Origin: Lachnospiraceae bacterium | GTDB taxonomy: Bacteria; Bacillota; Clostridia; Lachnospirales; Lachnospiraceae | Assembly (NCBI GenBank): GCA_003488965.1 | Contig: DNJW01000238.1 | Location: forward strand, 629-6,048 | Reading direction: 5' to 3' | DNA: 5,420 bases | Shown here: positions 1 to 5,286 of the stretch, piece by piece | How the letters are laid out: every line of letters begins with the position of its first letter | Numbering within the stretch: the first letter of the stretch is position 1 | The notes under the pieces: generated by a model | Databases searched by the model: none | Told to the model about the DNA's origin: nothing | Seen by the model: only the letters and a program-made list of their open reading frames with translations | Program-made: the position numbers and the translations under genes

Positions 1-419
1 TGGGAGCGGATGATTATATTACCAAACCCTTTTCCGTAGTAGAGGTACTGGCAAGAGTGAAGGCAAATATCCGCAGGACCACACAGTATGATACGGTTTT
101 GCAGAAAGAGGAAAATATTTTAAAGGCCGGAGATGTGACCATGGATTTGACGGATTATACTGTTACAAAGGCAGGGAGGAAAATCGAACTGACGGCAAAA
201 GAGTTTGAGATATTGAAGCTTCTGATGAAAAATCCCAAAAAGGTTTATACCAAGGAGCAGATATATTCCTTAATATGGAACGATGCCTATATGGGGGATG
301 AAAATGCGGTCAATGTCCATATCAGCAGGCTGAGAAATAAACTGGAGGAGGATTCCAGAAATCCCAGATATGTGGTTACTGTCTGGGGCATCGGATACAA
401 GCTGGGGGATATGCCATGA
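1..419 (+). CDS. OmpR/PhoB-family response regulator, 3' part (5' end outside window)
   Basis: This is the C-terminal 138 residues of a two-component response regulator that binds DNA when phosphorylated by its partner kinase. The reading frame is open from base 3, so the gene starts upstream of the window. The visible protein begins with the end of the receiver domain: GADDYITKPF, with the conserved receiver lysine at visible residue 8. The phospho-acceptor aspartate lies outside the window. After a linker comes an OmpR-type winged helix (about residues 45-134), with LTAKEFEIL before the first helices, the recognition-helix region VNVHISRLRNKLE and the terminal wing GIGYKL. The stop codon overlaps the start of the histidine kinase gene (ATGA), so the two are translationally coupled. 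The probable target is the promoter in front of the adjacent ABC transporter genes, which is an inference. The family is certain; the ligand is unknown. Confidence 0.95.
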   Translation, partial: GADDYITKPFSVVEVLARVKANIRRTTQYDTVLQKEENILKAGDVTMDLTDYTVTKAGRKIELTAKEFEILKLLMKNPKKVYTKEQIYSLIWNDAYMGDENAVNVHISRLRNKLEEDSRNPRYVVTVWGIGYKLGDMP

Positions 420-1378
420 ATGACAGGACAGTGTTCGGATTGATATCTTTTGGCGCGGCGGTTCTTATTAGTGTTATTTTCTGGCAGGCGGTACGTTATA
501 TCAGTATGCGTAAGAAGCTTGCCGGAATGACAAAGGAACTGAAAGAAATTTTAGATAAGGATACAAGCGCCTATCTTATGGTTTTTACGGATAATAAAGA
601 TTTGTCAAAGCTGGCGGCCCAGATAAACCGGCTGCAGGAAAAGCATCAGAAAGCAAAAGCGGATTTTTTCCGTTCCGAAATGGCATCCAAAAGGATGCTG
701 TCTAATATTTCCCATGATATAAAAACCCCTATGACCGTAGTGCTGGGCTATCTGGAGATTATGCGGCTTCAGGGAAAATACAGCGATGAAATGATGAAAA
801 AAACAGAGCAGAAGGCTCAGCAGGTGATAGAGCTGATGAACCAGTTTTTTTCTCTGGCCAAGCTTGAGGCAGGCGATGGGGATATAGAACTGTCGCGGAT
901 TGATGCGTGTGGAATATGCCGGGAAACAGTGCTTGGATTTTATGAAATATTGACGGAAAAGAATTTCCGGGTAGAAATCAATCTTCCGGAAAAGGCGGTT
1001 TATGTGCAGGGAAATAAAGAAGCCTTGCAGCGCATTTTGTTTAATTTGCTTTCCAATGCGATACGGTATGGCTATGAGGGAAAATATCTGGGGATTGCTT
1101 TGACGCAAGAGGATAAAACGGTATCGGTTGTTGTGACGGATAAAGGCAGGGGAATTGAAAAAGAATTTGCGCAGAATGTATTCGAGCGGCTGTTTACCAT
1201 GGAAGATTCCCGCAGCCGTGAGGTGCAGGGCAATGGGCTGGGACTGACGATTGCCAGGAATCTGGCACTGCAGATGGGCGGCGATATTGTTCTGGAAAGC
1301 ATACCCTATGAAAGGACCGCATTTACTGTAAAACTGAAAAAAATGCCCTTTGAAATACCCGGCGAAAGAAATTCGTAA
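416..1378 (+). CDS. Sensor histidine kinase, single N-terminal membrane segment, partner of the upstream regulator
   Basis: This 320-residue kinase should sense a membrane-associated stimulus and phosphorylate the regulator it overlaps by 4 bases. Residues about 5-29 form the only clear membrane segment, followed by a basic stop (MRKK), and there is no extracellular sensor domain. A short linker with DKDLSKLAAQINRL (about 59-73) leads to the dimerisation helix with phospho-acceptor His100 in SNISHDIKTP. The ATPase domain has the N box (LFNLLSNAIRY, Asn210 and Asn214), G1 box DKGRGI (242-247), F box FERLF (256-260) and G2 box GNGLGL (272-276), so every catalytic motif is present. Kinases of this small type usually lie next to lantibiotic- or bacitracin-protection ABC transporters, as here. 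From memory the length resembles B. subtilis YcbM (about 311 aa). It may detect stimulus through the transporter rather than directly, which is inferred. No defect is seen. Confidence 0.95.
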   Translation: MNDRTVFGLISFGAAVLISVIFWQAVRYISMRKKLAGMTKELKEILDKDTSAYLMVFTDNKDLSKLAAQINRLQEKHQKAKADFFRSEMASKRMLSNISHDIKTPMTVVLGYLEIMRLQGKYSDEMMKKTEQKAQQVIELMNQFFSLAKLEAGDGDIELSRIDACGICRETVLGFYEILTEKNFRVEINLPEKAVYVQGNKEALQRILFNLLSNAIRYGYEGKYLGIALTQEDKTVSVVVTDKGRGIEKEFAQNVFERLFTMEDSRSREVQGNGLGLTIARNLALQMGGDIVLESIPYERTAFTVKLKKMPFEIPGERNS

Positions 1379-1384
1379 GATTTG

Positions 1385-1417
1385 TTCAAGAGTTTTGAAA
1401 AAGGGGACAGATATAAT
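1385..1417 (+). promoter_or_regulatory. Candidate regulated promoter and operator for the ABC transporter genes
   Basis: The 77-base gap between kinase and ATPase genes contains a perfect -10 hexamer TATAAT (1412-1417). It has no recognisable -35 hexamer at 16-18 bases. Where the -35 should lie (about 1389-1394) there is instead an inverted repeat TTCAA-N5-TTGAA (1385-1389 and 1395-1399). A perfect -10 with a palindrome over a poor -35 suits a promoter that needs an activator, plausibly the adjacent response regulator. The predicted transcript start near 1424 leaves about 32 bases to the ATPase start. The arms are only 5 bases long and AT-rich, so chance is possible. Confidence 0.4.
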
Positions 1418-1455
1418 GGGATTCATAAAGAAATCCTGAAGGGAGGGCAAGTAAT

Positions 1456-2388
1456 ATGCCATATGTAATACAGACGGACCATCTTACGAAGAGTGCCGGG
1501 GGAAGAAAAATCGTAAAGGATGTGAATCTGCATGTGAAAAAAGGGGAGATTTACGGTTTTCTTGGACCTAATGGGGCAGGAAAGACGACCGTCATGAAAA
1601 TGCTTACGAATCTTTGGAAGCCTACGGAGGGGAGTATCGCCCTTTTCGGTGAAAGTCTTACCCCAAAATCCTATGAGATGCTGAAACGGATGGGAAGCAT
1701 TATAGAGTTTCCTTGTTTTTATGAATCTATGACCGGGAGGGAAAATCTGCGGCTGCATTGCGAATACATGGGGTACCATAATCCCGGCAGTGTGGAGAAT
1801 GCTTTGGAAATGCTGGATTTGTCAGAGCATGCGGACAAGGCGGTTAAAAAATATTCTTTGGGTATGAAGGAGCGGCTGGGTATAGCCAGAGCGGTTTTAT
1901 GTAAGCCGGAGCTGCTGATTCTGGATGAACCCACCAATGGGCTGGACCCGGCAGGGATGAAACAGGTGCGCAGTCTGCTGAAAAATTTGTGCAGAGAGTA
2001 TGGAATCACCGTTATGATTTCCAGCCATATTCTTTCGGAAATAGAGAGCATTGCGGATACGGTAGGTATTATCTGTCAGGGCAGGATGCTGGAGGAAATC
2101 GGCATGGAAGCGGTGGAGGAGATGAATCTGGCCTATATTGAGCTCACTGTGCTGGATGTGAAGAAGGCGGCCTTTGTTTTAAGCGAAAAATGTAAAATAC
2201 GTAATTTTAAAGTGATGGAAAACGGCAATATCCGTGTCTACGACAGGACGGCAGCGGTACAGGAACTGGCGAAGGCTTTGGCTGCCGATAATGTAGAAAT
2301 AACGGCGGTTGGAAGAAAAACAGAGACTTTAGAGGATTATTTCCTGAAAATAACGGCGGAGGCGGAACGGTCATGTGGAAATTGGTAA
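1456..2388 (+). CDS. ABC transporter ATP-binding protein, BcrA/LanF-like (antimicrobial-peptide protection type)
   Basis: This 310-residue cytoplasmic ATPase powers the permease encoded next to it. Motifs in order are Walker A GPNGAGKTT (37-45), signature YSLGMKERLGIA (133-144, an LSGGQ variant), Walker B LLILDEPTNGLDP (153-165, catalytic Glu158) and the H-loop His191 in SSHIL. The Q-loop glutamine is replaced by Glu84 in SIIEFPCFYESMTGRENL. This E-loop is known from LanF and BcrA ATPases of lantibiotic and bacitracin resistance transporters. The C-terminal extension (about 220-310) ends with the LEDYFLKIT motif common in this group. GGGAGG at 1441-1446 lies 9 bases before the ATG and fixes the start. 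The 3' end overlaps the permease gene by 16 bases. The likely role is export or removal of a membrane-active peptide or related compound; the substrate is inferred and not identified. From memory the size matches B. subtilis YcbN (about 307 aa). Confidence 0.93.
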   Translation: MPYVIQTDHLTKSAGGRKIVKDVNLHVKKGEIYGFLGPNGAGKTTVMKMLTNLWKPTEGSIALFGESLTPKSYEMLKRMGSIIEFPCFYESMTGRENLRLHCEYMGYHNPGSVENALEMLDLSEHADKAVKKYSLGMKERLGIARAVLCKPELLILDEPTNGLDPAGMKQVRSLLKNLCREYGITVMISSHILSEIESIADTVGIICQGRMLEEIGMEAVEEMNLAYIELTVLDVKKAAFVLSEKCKIRNFKVMENGNIRVYDRTAAVQELAKALAADNVEITAVGRKTETLEDYFLKITAEAERSCGNW

Positions 2389-3071
2389 AACTGGAATGGA
2401 AGAAAAATAATATTAGGAAATATGCGGTAAAGGCGGCAATATCAGTATTGATTTTATTTGTAATGATTTTGGCAGTATCAGGGGAACTGGAAGGGAAAGA
2501 AACGGTGGAGTTATATGGAAAAGGTATGATAAATGCGGCAGTGGAAATGTTTGCCGACATGACTTTCATGCTTATGACCGGTGTGATGCTTTCTGTTTAT
2601 ATTGTCACCGGTTACCGGGACGGGACGATGGCGCTGATGTTTTCTTATCCCATAAAACGGAAAAAGATTTTGATGTCTAAAATGCTGGCAGTATGGATTT
2701 TCGGTGTTATTGCGCTGGTGTTATGTAAGCTTTTTTTGTACACCGGGCTTTTTCTGGCAAGTCCGTGGATTTCTGTTTCGTCACCGGGTATTTTGTCAGG
2801 TGATATTTTCGCAAAGCCGTTTTTCTATCTGGATATTCTGATGGATTCCGCAGTCATGGTAAGTATCAGCTATACAGTGCTGCTTGTGGGGATAAAGACG
2901 AAGTCCTCGAAGGCAACGATAATAGCGGAAGTGTTTGTTATTATGCTTACACAAGGCAATATTGGGTCGTATACACTCTTTCACAATATTCCTTTTTATG
3001 TTCTGTTGGCTGCATTGGCATCAGTAGCCGTATTCTTGTGTCTATATAGGGTGGAGATAAAGGACGCCTGA
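2373..3071 (+). CDS. ABC-2 type permease subunit, small single-permease form
   Basis: This 232-residue integral membrane protein is the partner of the ATPase it overlaps by 16 bases. Hydrophobic segments lie at about residues 17-36, 61-81, 104-130, 152-174, 179-193 and 207-225. That gives the six-helix ABC-2 topology, with a positively charged cytoplasmic N-terminus (MWKLVKLEWKKNNIRK). The phrase FSYPIKRKKILMSKM (about 90-104) between helices 2 and 3 is typical of ABC-2 permeases, where it forms a coupling region. GGAGG at 2358-2362, inside the ATPase gene, is 10 bases before this ATG. Only one permease gene follows the ATPase, unlike LanEG pairs, so a homodimer (as for BcrB- or YcbO-like proteins) is expected. 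From memory YcbO is about 228 aa. Sequence alone does not define the substrate. Confidence 0.88.
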   Translation: MWKLVKLEWKKNNIRKYAVKAAISVLILFVMILAVSGELEGKETVELYGKGMINAAVEMFADMTFMLMTGVMLSVYIVTGYRDGTMALMFSYPIKRKKILMSKMLAVWIFGVIALVLCKLFLYTGLFLASPWISVSSPGILSGDIFAKPFFYLDILMDSAVMVSISYTVLLVGIKTKSSKATIIAEVFVIMLTQGNIGSYTLFHNIPFYVLLAALASVAVFLCLYRVEIKDA

Positions 3072-3084
3072 AATGCGGCGTCCT
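3061..3084. terminator. Perfect 8-bp hairpin over the permease stop codon, possible convergent terminator
   Basis: AGGACGCC (3061-3068) and GGCGTCCT (3077-3084) form a perfect 8-bp stem with an 8-base loop that contains the permease stop codon. On the plus strand the stem is followed by CCCCATTG, with no T run. Read on the minus strand it is followed by TTTATCTCC, a weak T tract. It may therefore serve mainly to stop transcription arriving from the ECF S-component gene, while marking the 3' end of the permease message. Confidence 0.4.
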
Positions 3085-3116
3085 CCCCATTGTGGTATTT
3101 ACTTTGAAAGATTTGC

Positions 3117-3132
3117 GCCGCCGCGAGGCGGC
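3117..3132. other. GC-rich hairpin with GCGA (GNRA) loop between convergent genes
   Basis: GCCGCC (3117-3122) and GGCGGC (3127-3132) pair around a GCGA tetraloop on the plus strand. The hairpin lies in the 79-base gap between the convergent permease and S-component genes. Neither strand has an immediate T run, so it is not a standard intrinsic terminator. It may contribute to termination or protect the 3' end of a transcript together with the hairpin at 3061-3084. Confidence 0.35.
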
Positions 3133-3150
3133 ATGGGGGCTGGGGTTTTA

Positions 3151-3756
3151 TCAGCCTGCCAAGGAGGATTGTTTTTTGCCGATAACGAAAAACAGTCCCG
3201 ATTTTTTCAGGGCAGGGCGCAGAGCCATATAGATGGCGGATGATACGATTGCGGAAGTTACGGCGTTGATGGATGTGGAAGCAATATTCCATGCAAGGGT
3301 AACCTGGGCAGCCGGCTTGCCCAAAATAACCAGTTTATAGAAATAACCCAGCAGCGGGTCAAAGATGACGTTGAACAGCAGTCCGCCCACAGCGGCGGCA
3401 ATGGTCCATTTCCATACCTTTCCGGTATCCGTTTCGGTGCTGACATGCCCCAGCTTATGTGCAATAAGGCCGGTAATCAGGCCGATGCACAATTTTAACA
3501 GGAAGGTTTTAGGTGCATAAACAATATAGACGGGGTCTAAAAGATCCCCGATTGTCATGCCGATAGCGCCGCCTAATCCGCCATATACGCCGCCGAGAAG
3601 CAAAGCCCCCAGCACACAGACGGCATTTCCCAAGTGAATGGAAGTGGCGTCCCCGCCGGGAAGCGTAATTTTAATTTGCAGGAAGGTAAATACTACATAG
3701 GAAAGAGCGGCCATTACGCCTGTAAAAATAACTTTTCTTATATTTTCGTTTTGCAT
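3151..3756 (-). CDS. ECF transporter S component (substrate-binding membrane subunit), substrate unknown
   Basis: This 201-residue membrane protein should capture a vitamin-like small molecule and dock onto the shared ECF energising module. Six hydrophobic segments lie at about residues 9-27, 40-56, 57-72, 83-100, 117-137 and 158-180. Family hallmarks are the TSIHLGNAVCVLGALLLGG stretch (38-56), GGLGGAIGMTIGDLLDP (59-75) and YAPKTFLLKLCIGLITGLIAHK (80-101). These resemble the PF07155/PF12822 group of S components. The first helix has a small-xxx-small pattern (Gly13/Ala17), as used for docking to the T subunit. AAGGAGG (complement of 3764-3770) sits 7 bases before the ATG. No ECF ATPase or T gene is adjacent, so it is a group II type sharing a module encoded elsewhere. 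No TPP, FMN, cobalamin or convincing preQ1 riboswitch was seen upstream, so the substrate cannot be assigned. Confidence 0.85.
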   Translation of the reverse strand: MQNENIRKVIFTGVMAALSYVVFTFLQIKITLPGGDATSIHLGNAVCVLGALLLGGVYGGLGGAIGMTIGDLLDPVYIVYAPKTFLLKLCIGLITGLIAHKLGHVSTETDTGKVWKWTIAAAVGGLLFNVIFDPLLGYFYKLVILGKPAAQVTLAWNIASTSINAVTSAIVSSAIYMALRPALKKSGLFFVIGKKQSSLAG

Positions 3757-3829
3757 AGGAATTCCTCCTTAAAGTAAATAATGATTCCGGTATAAATTTA
3801 TGCGGTTATTTTTCTGATAATTATACATG

Positions 3830-3835
3830 AATATG
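3830..3835 (-). promoter_or_regulatory. Candidate -10 of the S-component promoter
   Basis: On the minus strand TATAAT (complement of 3830-3835), preceded directly by ATG, lies about 60 bases upstream of the ribosome binding site. No good -35 hexamer is present at normal spacing, so the call is weak. The predicted leader (about 67 bases) would include the perfect palindrome ATAAATTTAT at 3792-3801, which could be an operator. Confidence 0.3.
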
Positions 3836-3911
3836 GCATAGAGAAAAGAACCATTTTAGTTTTTTTGAAGCAGGCCAGAATAACCGGAAAAGTTTGCATA
3901 AAGAATGTCCA

Positions 3912-3961
3912 AGAGGCACAGAATAGCCTAAAAAGAACCTCTCTAGTGTGCCCAAATTGGG
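3912..3961. other. Cluster of overlapping, mutually exclusive inverted repeats in the divergent intergenic region
   Basis: Three possible stems overlap here: AGAGG (3912-3916) with CCTCT (3938-3942), GGCACA (3915-3920) with TGTGCC (3947-3952), and CCCAA (3951-3955) with TTGGG (3957-3961). The first shares 3915-3916 with the second, and the second shares 3951-3952 with the third, so they cannot all form together. That arrangement is typical of attenuators or other cis-acting RNA, but short stems also arise by chance. It would lie in the leader of the plus-strand gene only if transcription starts upstream of about 3905. Confidence 0.3.
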
Positions 3962-3988
3962 TGTCAGTTTATACAGACTAAAATAGTC
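3957..3988 (+). promoter_or_regulatory. Candidate promoter and palindromic operator of the CmpB-like gene
   Basis: TTGGGT (3957-3962) and TAAAAT (3979-3984) are separated by 16 bases and could serve as -35 and -10. A palindrome GACTA-AAA-TAGTC (3976-3980 and 3984-3988) covers the -10, a place where a repressor could act. Transcription would start close to 3991, just ahead of the ribosome binding site, giving a very short leader. The -35 match is only moderate. Confidence 0.3.
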
Positions 3989-3991
3989 AAT

Positions 3992-3998
3992 GGAGGAG
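3992..3998 (+). promoter_or_regulatory. Ribosome binding site that sets the start of the CmpB-like gene
   Basis: GGAGGAG lies exactly 9 bases before the ATG at 4008. An in-frame ATG at 3990 overlaps this site and has no purine-rich site of its own upstream (AAAATAGTCA). Translation should therefore start at 4008. Confidence 0.75.
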
Positions 3999-4007
3999 TC
4001 GGTTGAT

Positions 4008-4553
4008 ATGAGCTGTTTTTTCTTTTATGTGCCTCTCTTTTTTCTGCTTTCTTTTGCAGGCTGGGTTTGGGAAGTGGCGATATATTTTGTACAAGACGGG
4101 GAGTTTGTGAACCGGGGCGTATTGTTTGGTCCGTGGCTTCCGATTTATGGCTTTGGGGGAATTTTTCTGGCTTTTGCCTTAAGGCGGTGGGAATATAAGC
4201 CGGTGAGGACATTTTTTGTGTCTATGGCAGCTTGTTCCCTTTTGGAGTATTTGGCCAGCTATATTTTGGAAAGGGTATGGGGAGTCCGCTGGTGGGACTA
4301 TAGCAGTCAATTTTTGAATATCGGCGGCCGGATTTGTTTATGGGGATGCCTTTTGTTCGGAGTTGGGGGATGGCTTTTGATTTGCTATGCAGTTCCTTGG
4401 TTGAGGATGCTTTACCGGAAAATATGGAAGGCAGATAAGGGAAGGAAGACCTTACAGCTTATCTGCCTGCTGCTGATTCTGATTTTCGCTGCGGATGCTG
4501 CCTGGGCAGCGGATTTTCCAAACCGGGGAGAAAATATTACGATGAAGCCATAA
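4008..4553 (+). CDS. CmpB-like multi-pass membrane protein (PF06541, 'ABC_trans_CmpB' type), function unknown
   Basis: With the start at 4008 this is a 181-residue membrane protein with about five hydrophobic segments (near 3-28, 39-58, 67-88, 109-131 and 149-168). Conserved phrases mark the family often labelled putative ABC transporter type IV/CmpB: GWVWE (18-22), FVNRG (33-37), GPWLPIYGFG (41-50), LEY (80-82 region), RWWDYS (94-99) and GGRICLWG (106-113). No ATPase motif is present and no ABC ATPase lies beside it, so the family name says little about function. The invariant Trp, Glu, Asp and Arg residues near the membrane surface suggest a real catalytic or binding role, which is inferred. 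A longer start at 3990 is possible but unlikely. The last 35 residues (AADAAWAADF and onward) are less conserved in my recollection. The gene converges on the downstream hydrolase with 3 bases between stop codons. Confidence 0.82.
   Translation: MSCFFFYVPLFFLLSFAGWVWEVAIYFVQDGEFVNRGVLFGPWLPIYGFGGIFLAFALRRWEYKPVRTFFVSMAACSLLEYLASYILERVWGVRWWDYSSQFLNIGGRICLWGCLLFGVGGWLLICYAVPWLRMLYRKIWKADKGRKTLQLICLLLILIFAADAAWAADFPNRGENITMKP
4430..4467. repeat. Perfect 10-bp inverted repeat with nested hairpin inside the CmpB-like gene
   Basis: GGCAGATAAG (4430-4439) and CTTATCTGCC (4458-4467) form a perfect 10-bp stem. Its 18-base loop contains a second small stem, AAGG (4442-4445) with CCTT (4450-4453). It lies in the coding sequence of the penultimate loop and last helix of the CmpB-like protein. 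On the minus strand it is 90-127 bases past the hydrolase stop codon and is followed by TTCCATATTTTCC, so it might act as that gene's terminator. It lacks a true T run on either strand. Confidence 0.5.
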
Positions 4554-4556
4554 CAT

Positions 4557-5201
4557 TTACAAGAGCGTGGGAATCCGTTCCGCCAAAGCCTTGGCAAGTA
4601 AATCATGGCTTTCACCGGTCAGATGCATATAATCGTTGGGATGCATCCGGATGCCGGGTATTTTGCCTGCGTCCAGAAAATGGCAATGGGTCAGCCGGGC
4701 AGTCCTTTCATAGTAAAATGCCAGTTCCCGGGATTTTTCTGCGCATCCCTTCCCCATTTCGTTGACTACAAAGGTCGATGCATAGCTGTCCTCAATGGGA
4801 GCAGGGGCAACCAGAAGAATATTGGGTTTTCCGTTCCTCCATGCATCAGTAACGGACTGGGCTTTTTTCGTCAGCCGTTCCAGACCCTTTGCAATGTTTT
4901 CTGCATTGCAGCCGAATCTTTCTTTCGTATCATTGGTTCCCAGCATAATAATCAGCAAGTCAACCGGTTCATGGCTCATCAGGCATCCAAAGATTGCGGA
5001 CAAGCCGTTCAGCCCTTCAAACAGAGGGTCTTCAAAGACTGTAGTACGGCCGCTCAGCCCTTCCTCCCGTACAAGATAACCAGGACCGAGATACTTCTCA
5101 AGAAGGCAAGGGTATCTTTGCGTATCGTCAAATCGGCCGCCGGTTTCAGAGCAATAACCGTGGGTGTTGGAGTCTCCAAAGCAAATAATTGTTTTTTTCA
5201 T
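4557..5201 (-). CDS. SGNH/GDSL-family hydrolase, arylesterase/acyltransferase (MsAcT) type
   Basis: This 214-residue enzyme should hydrolyse or transfer acyl esters with a Ser-Asp-His triad. Block I is GDSNTHG (9-15) with nucleophile Ser11. Block II is EGLSGRTT (47-54) with the oxyanion glycine near 48. Block III is GTNDTK (88-93) with Asn90, and block V is DYMH (190-193) with Asp190 and His193. The EGLSxRTT and LIIMLGTNDTK phrases and the overall length match the Mycobacterium smegmatis arylesterase/acyltransferase (about 216 aa) closely. There is no signal peptide, so it acts in the cytoplasm; its natural substrate could be an acetylated sugar or other small ester and is not known. AAGGA (complement of 5208-5212) is 6 bases before the ATG. 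The gene appears to be transcribed alone. All catalytic blocks are intact. Confidence 0.92.
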   Translation of the reverse strand: MKKTIICFGDSNTHGYCSETGGRFDDTQRYPCLLEKYLGPGYLVREEGLSGRTTVFEDPLFEGLNGLSAIFGCLMSHEPVDLLIIMLGTNDTKERFGCNAENIAKGLERLTKKAQSVTDAWRNGKPNILLVAPAPIEDSYASTFVVNEMGKGCAEKSRELAFYYERTARLTHCHFLDAGKIPGIRMHPNDYMHLTGESHDLLAKALAERIPTLL

Positions 5202-5257
5202 AAGTCATCCTTTTCTGCGATTCTGCGGTAATTGATTTATATTCTTTGCTGTTTCTT

Positions 5258-5286
5258 ATCATAGCATTGGAAAATGAAGAATGCAA
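5258..5286 (-). promoter_or_regulatory. Candidate extended -10 promoter of the SGNH hydrolase gene
   Basis: On the minus strand TTGCAT (complement of 5281-5286) is followed after 17 bases by TATGAT (complement of 5258-5263). TGC comes directly before the -10, giving an extended TGnTATGAT element. Transcription would start near 5251, about 50 bases ahead of the hydrolase ATG. The -35 is weak (3 of 6 matches), as is common with extended -10 promoters. Confidence 0.45.

Noticed and set aside
605..1462. Long minus-strand open frame of 285 codons opposite the histidine kinase.
   Set aside because: It is antisense to a kinase with all motifs intact, has no family features and no suitable ribosome binding site, so it is a shadow frame.
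3096..3150. GGGGTTTTATC at 3142-3152 as the T run of a plus-strand terminator after the 3117-3132 hairpin.
   Set aside because: It is about 12 bases away from the stem and only four T long, too far and too short for intrinsic termination.
3905..3931. Eight-codon plus-strand frame (MSKRHRIA) as a leader peptide before the overlapping stems.
   Set aside because: There is no convincing ribosome binding site, no run of regulatory codons, and no evidence of a promoter upstream of it.
3912..3942. Minus strand AGAGGTTC...CCTCT resembles the first stem of a preQ1-I riboswitch.
   Set aside because: The loop is about 21 bases instead of about 12, and the A-rich tail (AUAAAAAACUAA-like) is missing, so the fold would not form the known pocket. 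The S component also does not look like QueT.
4008..4553. Treating the CmpB-like protein as a working ABC transporter subunit with the upstream ATPase.
   Set aside because: It has no ABC motifs, is separated from the ABC operon by a convergent gene, and the family name is historical.
4605..5231. Plus-strand open frame of 208 codons opposite the SGNH hydrolase.
   Set aside because: The minus-strand frame carries all four SGNH blocks with a good start site; the plus frame shows no recognisable domain.
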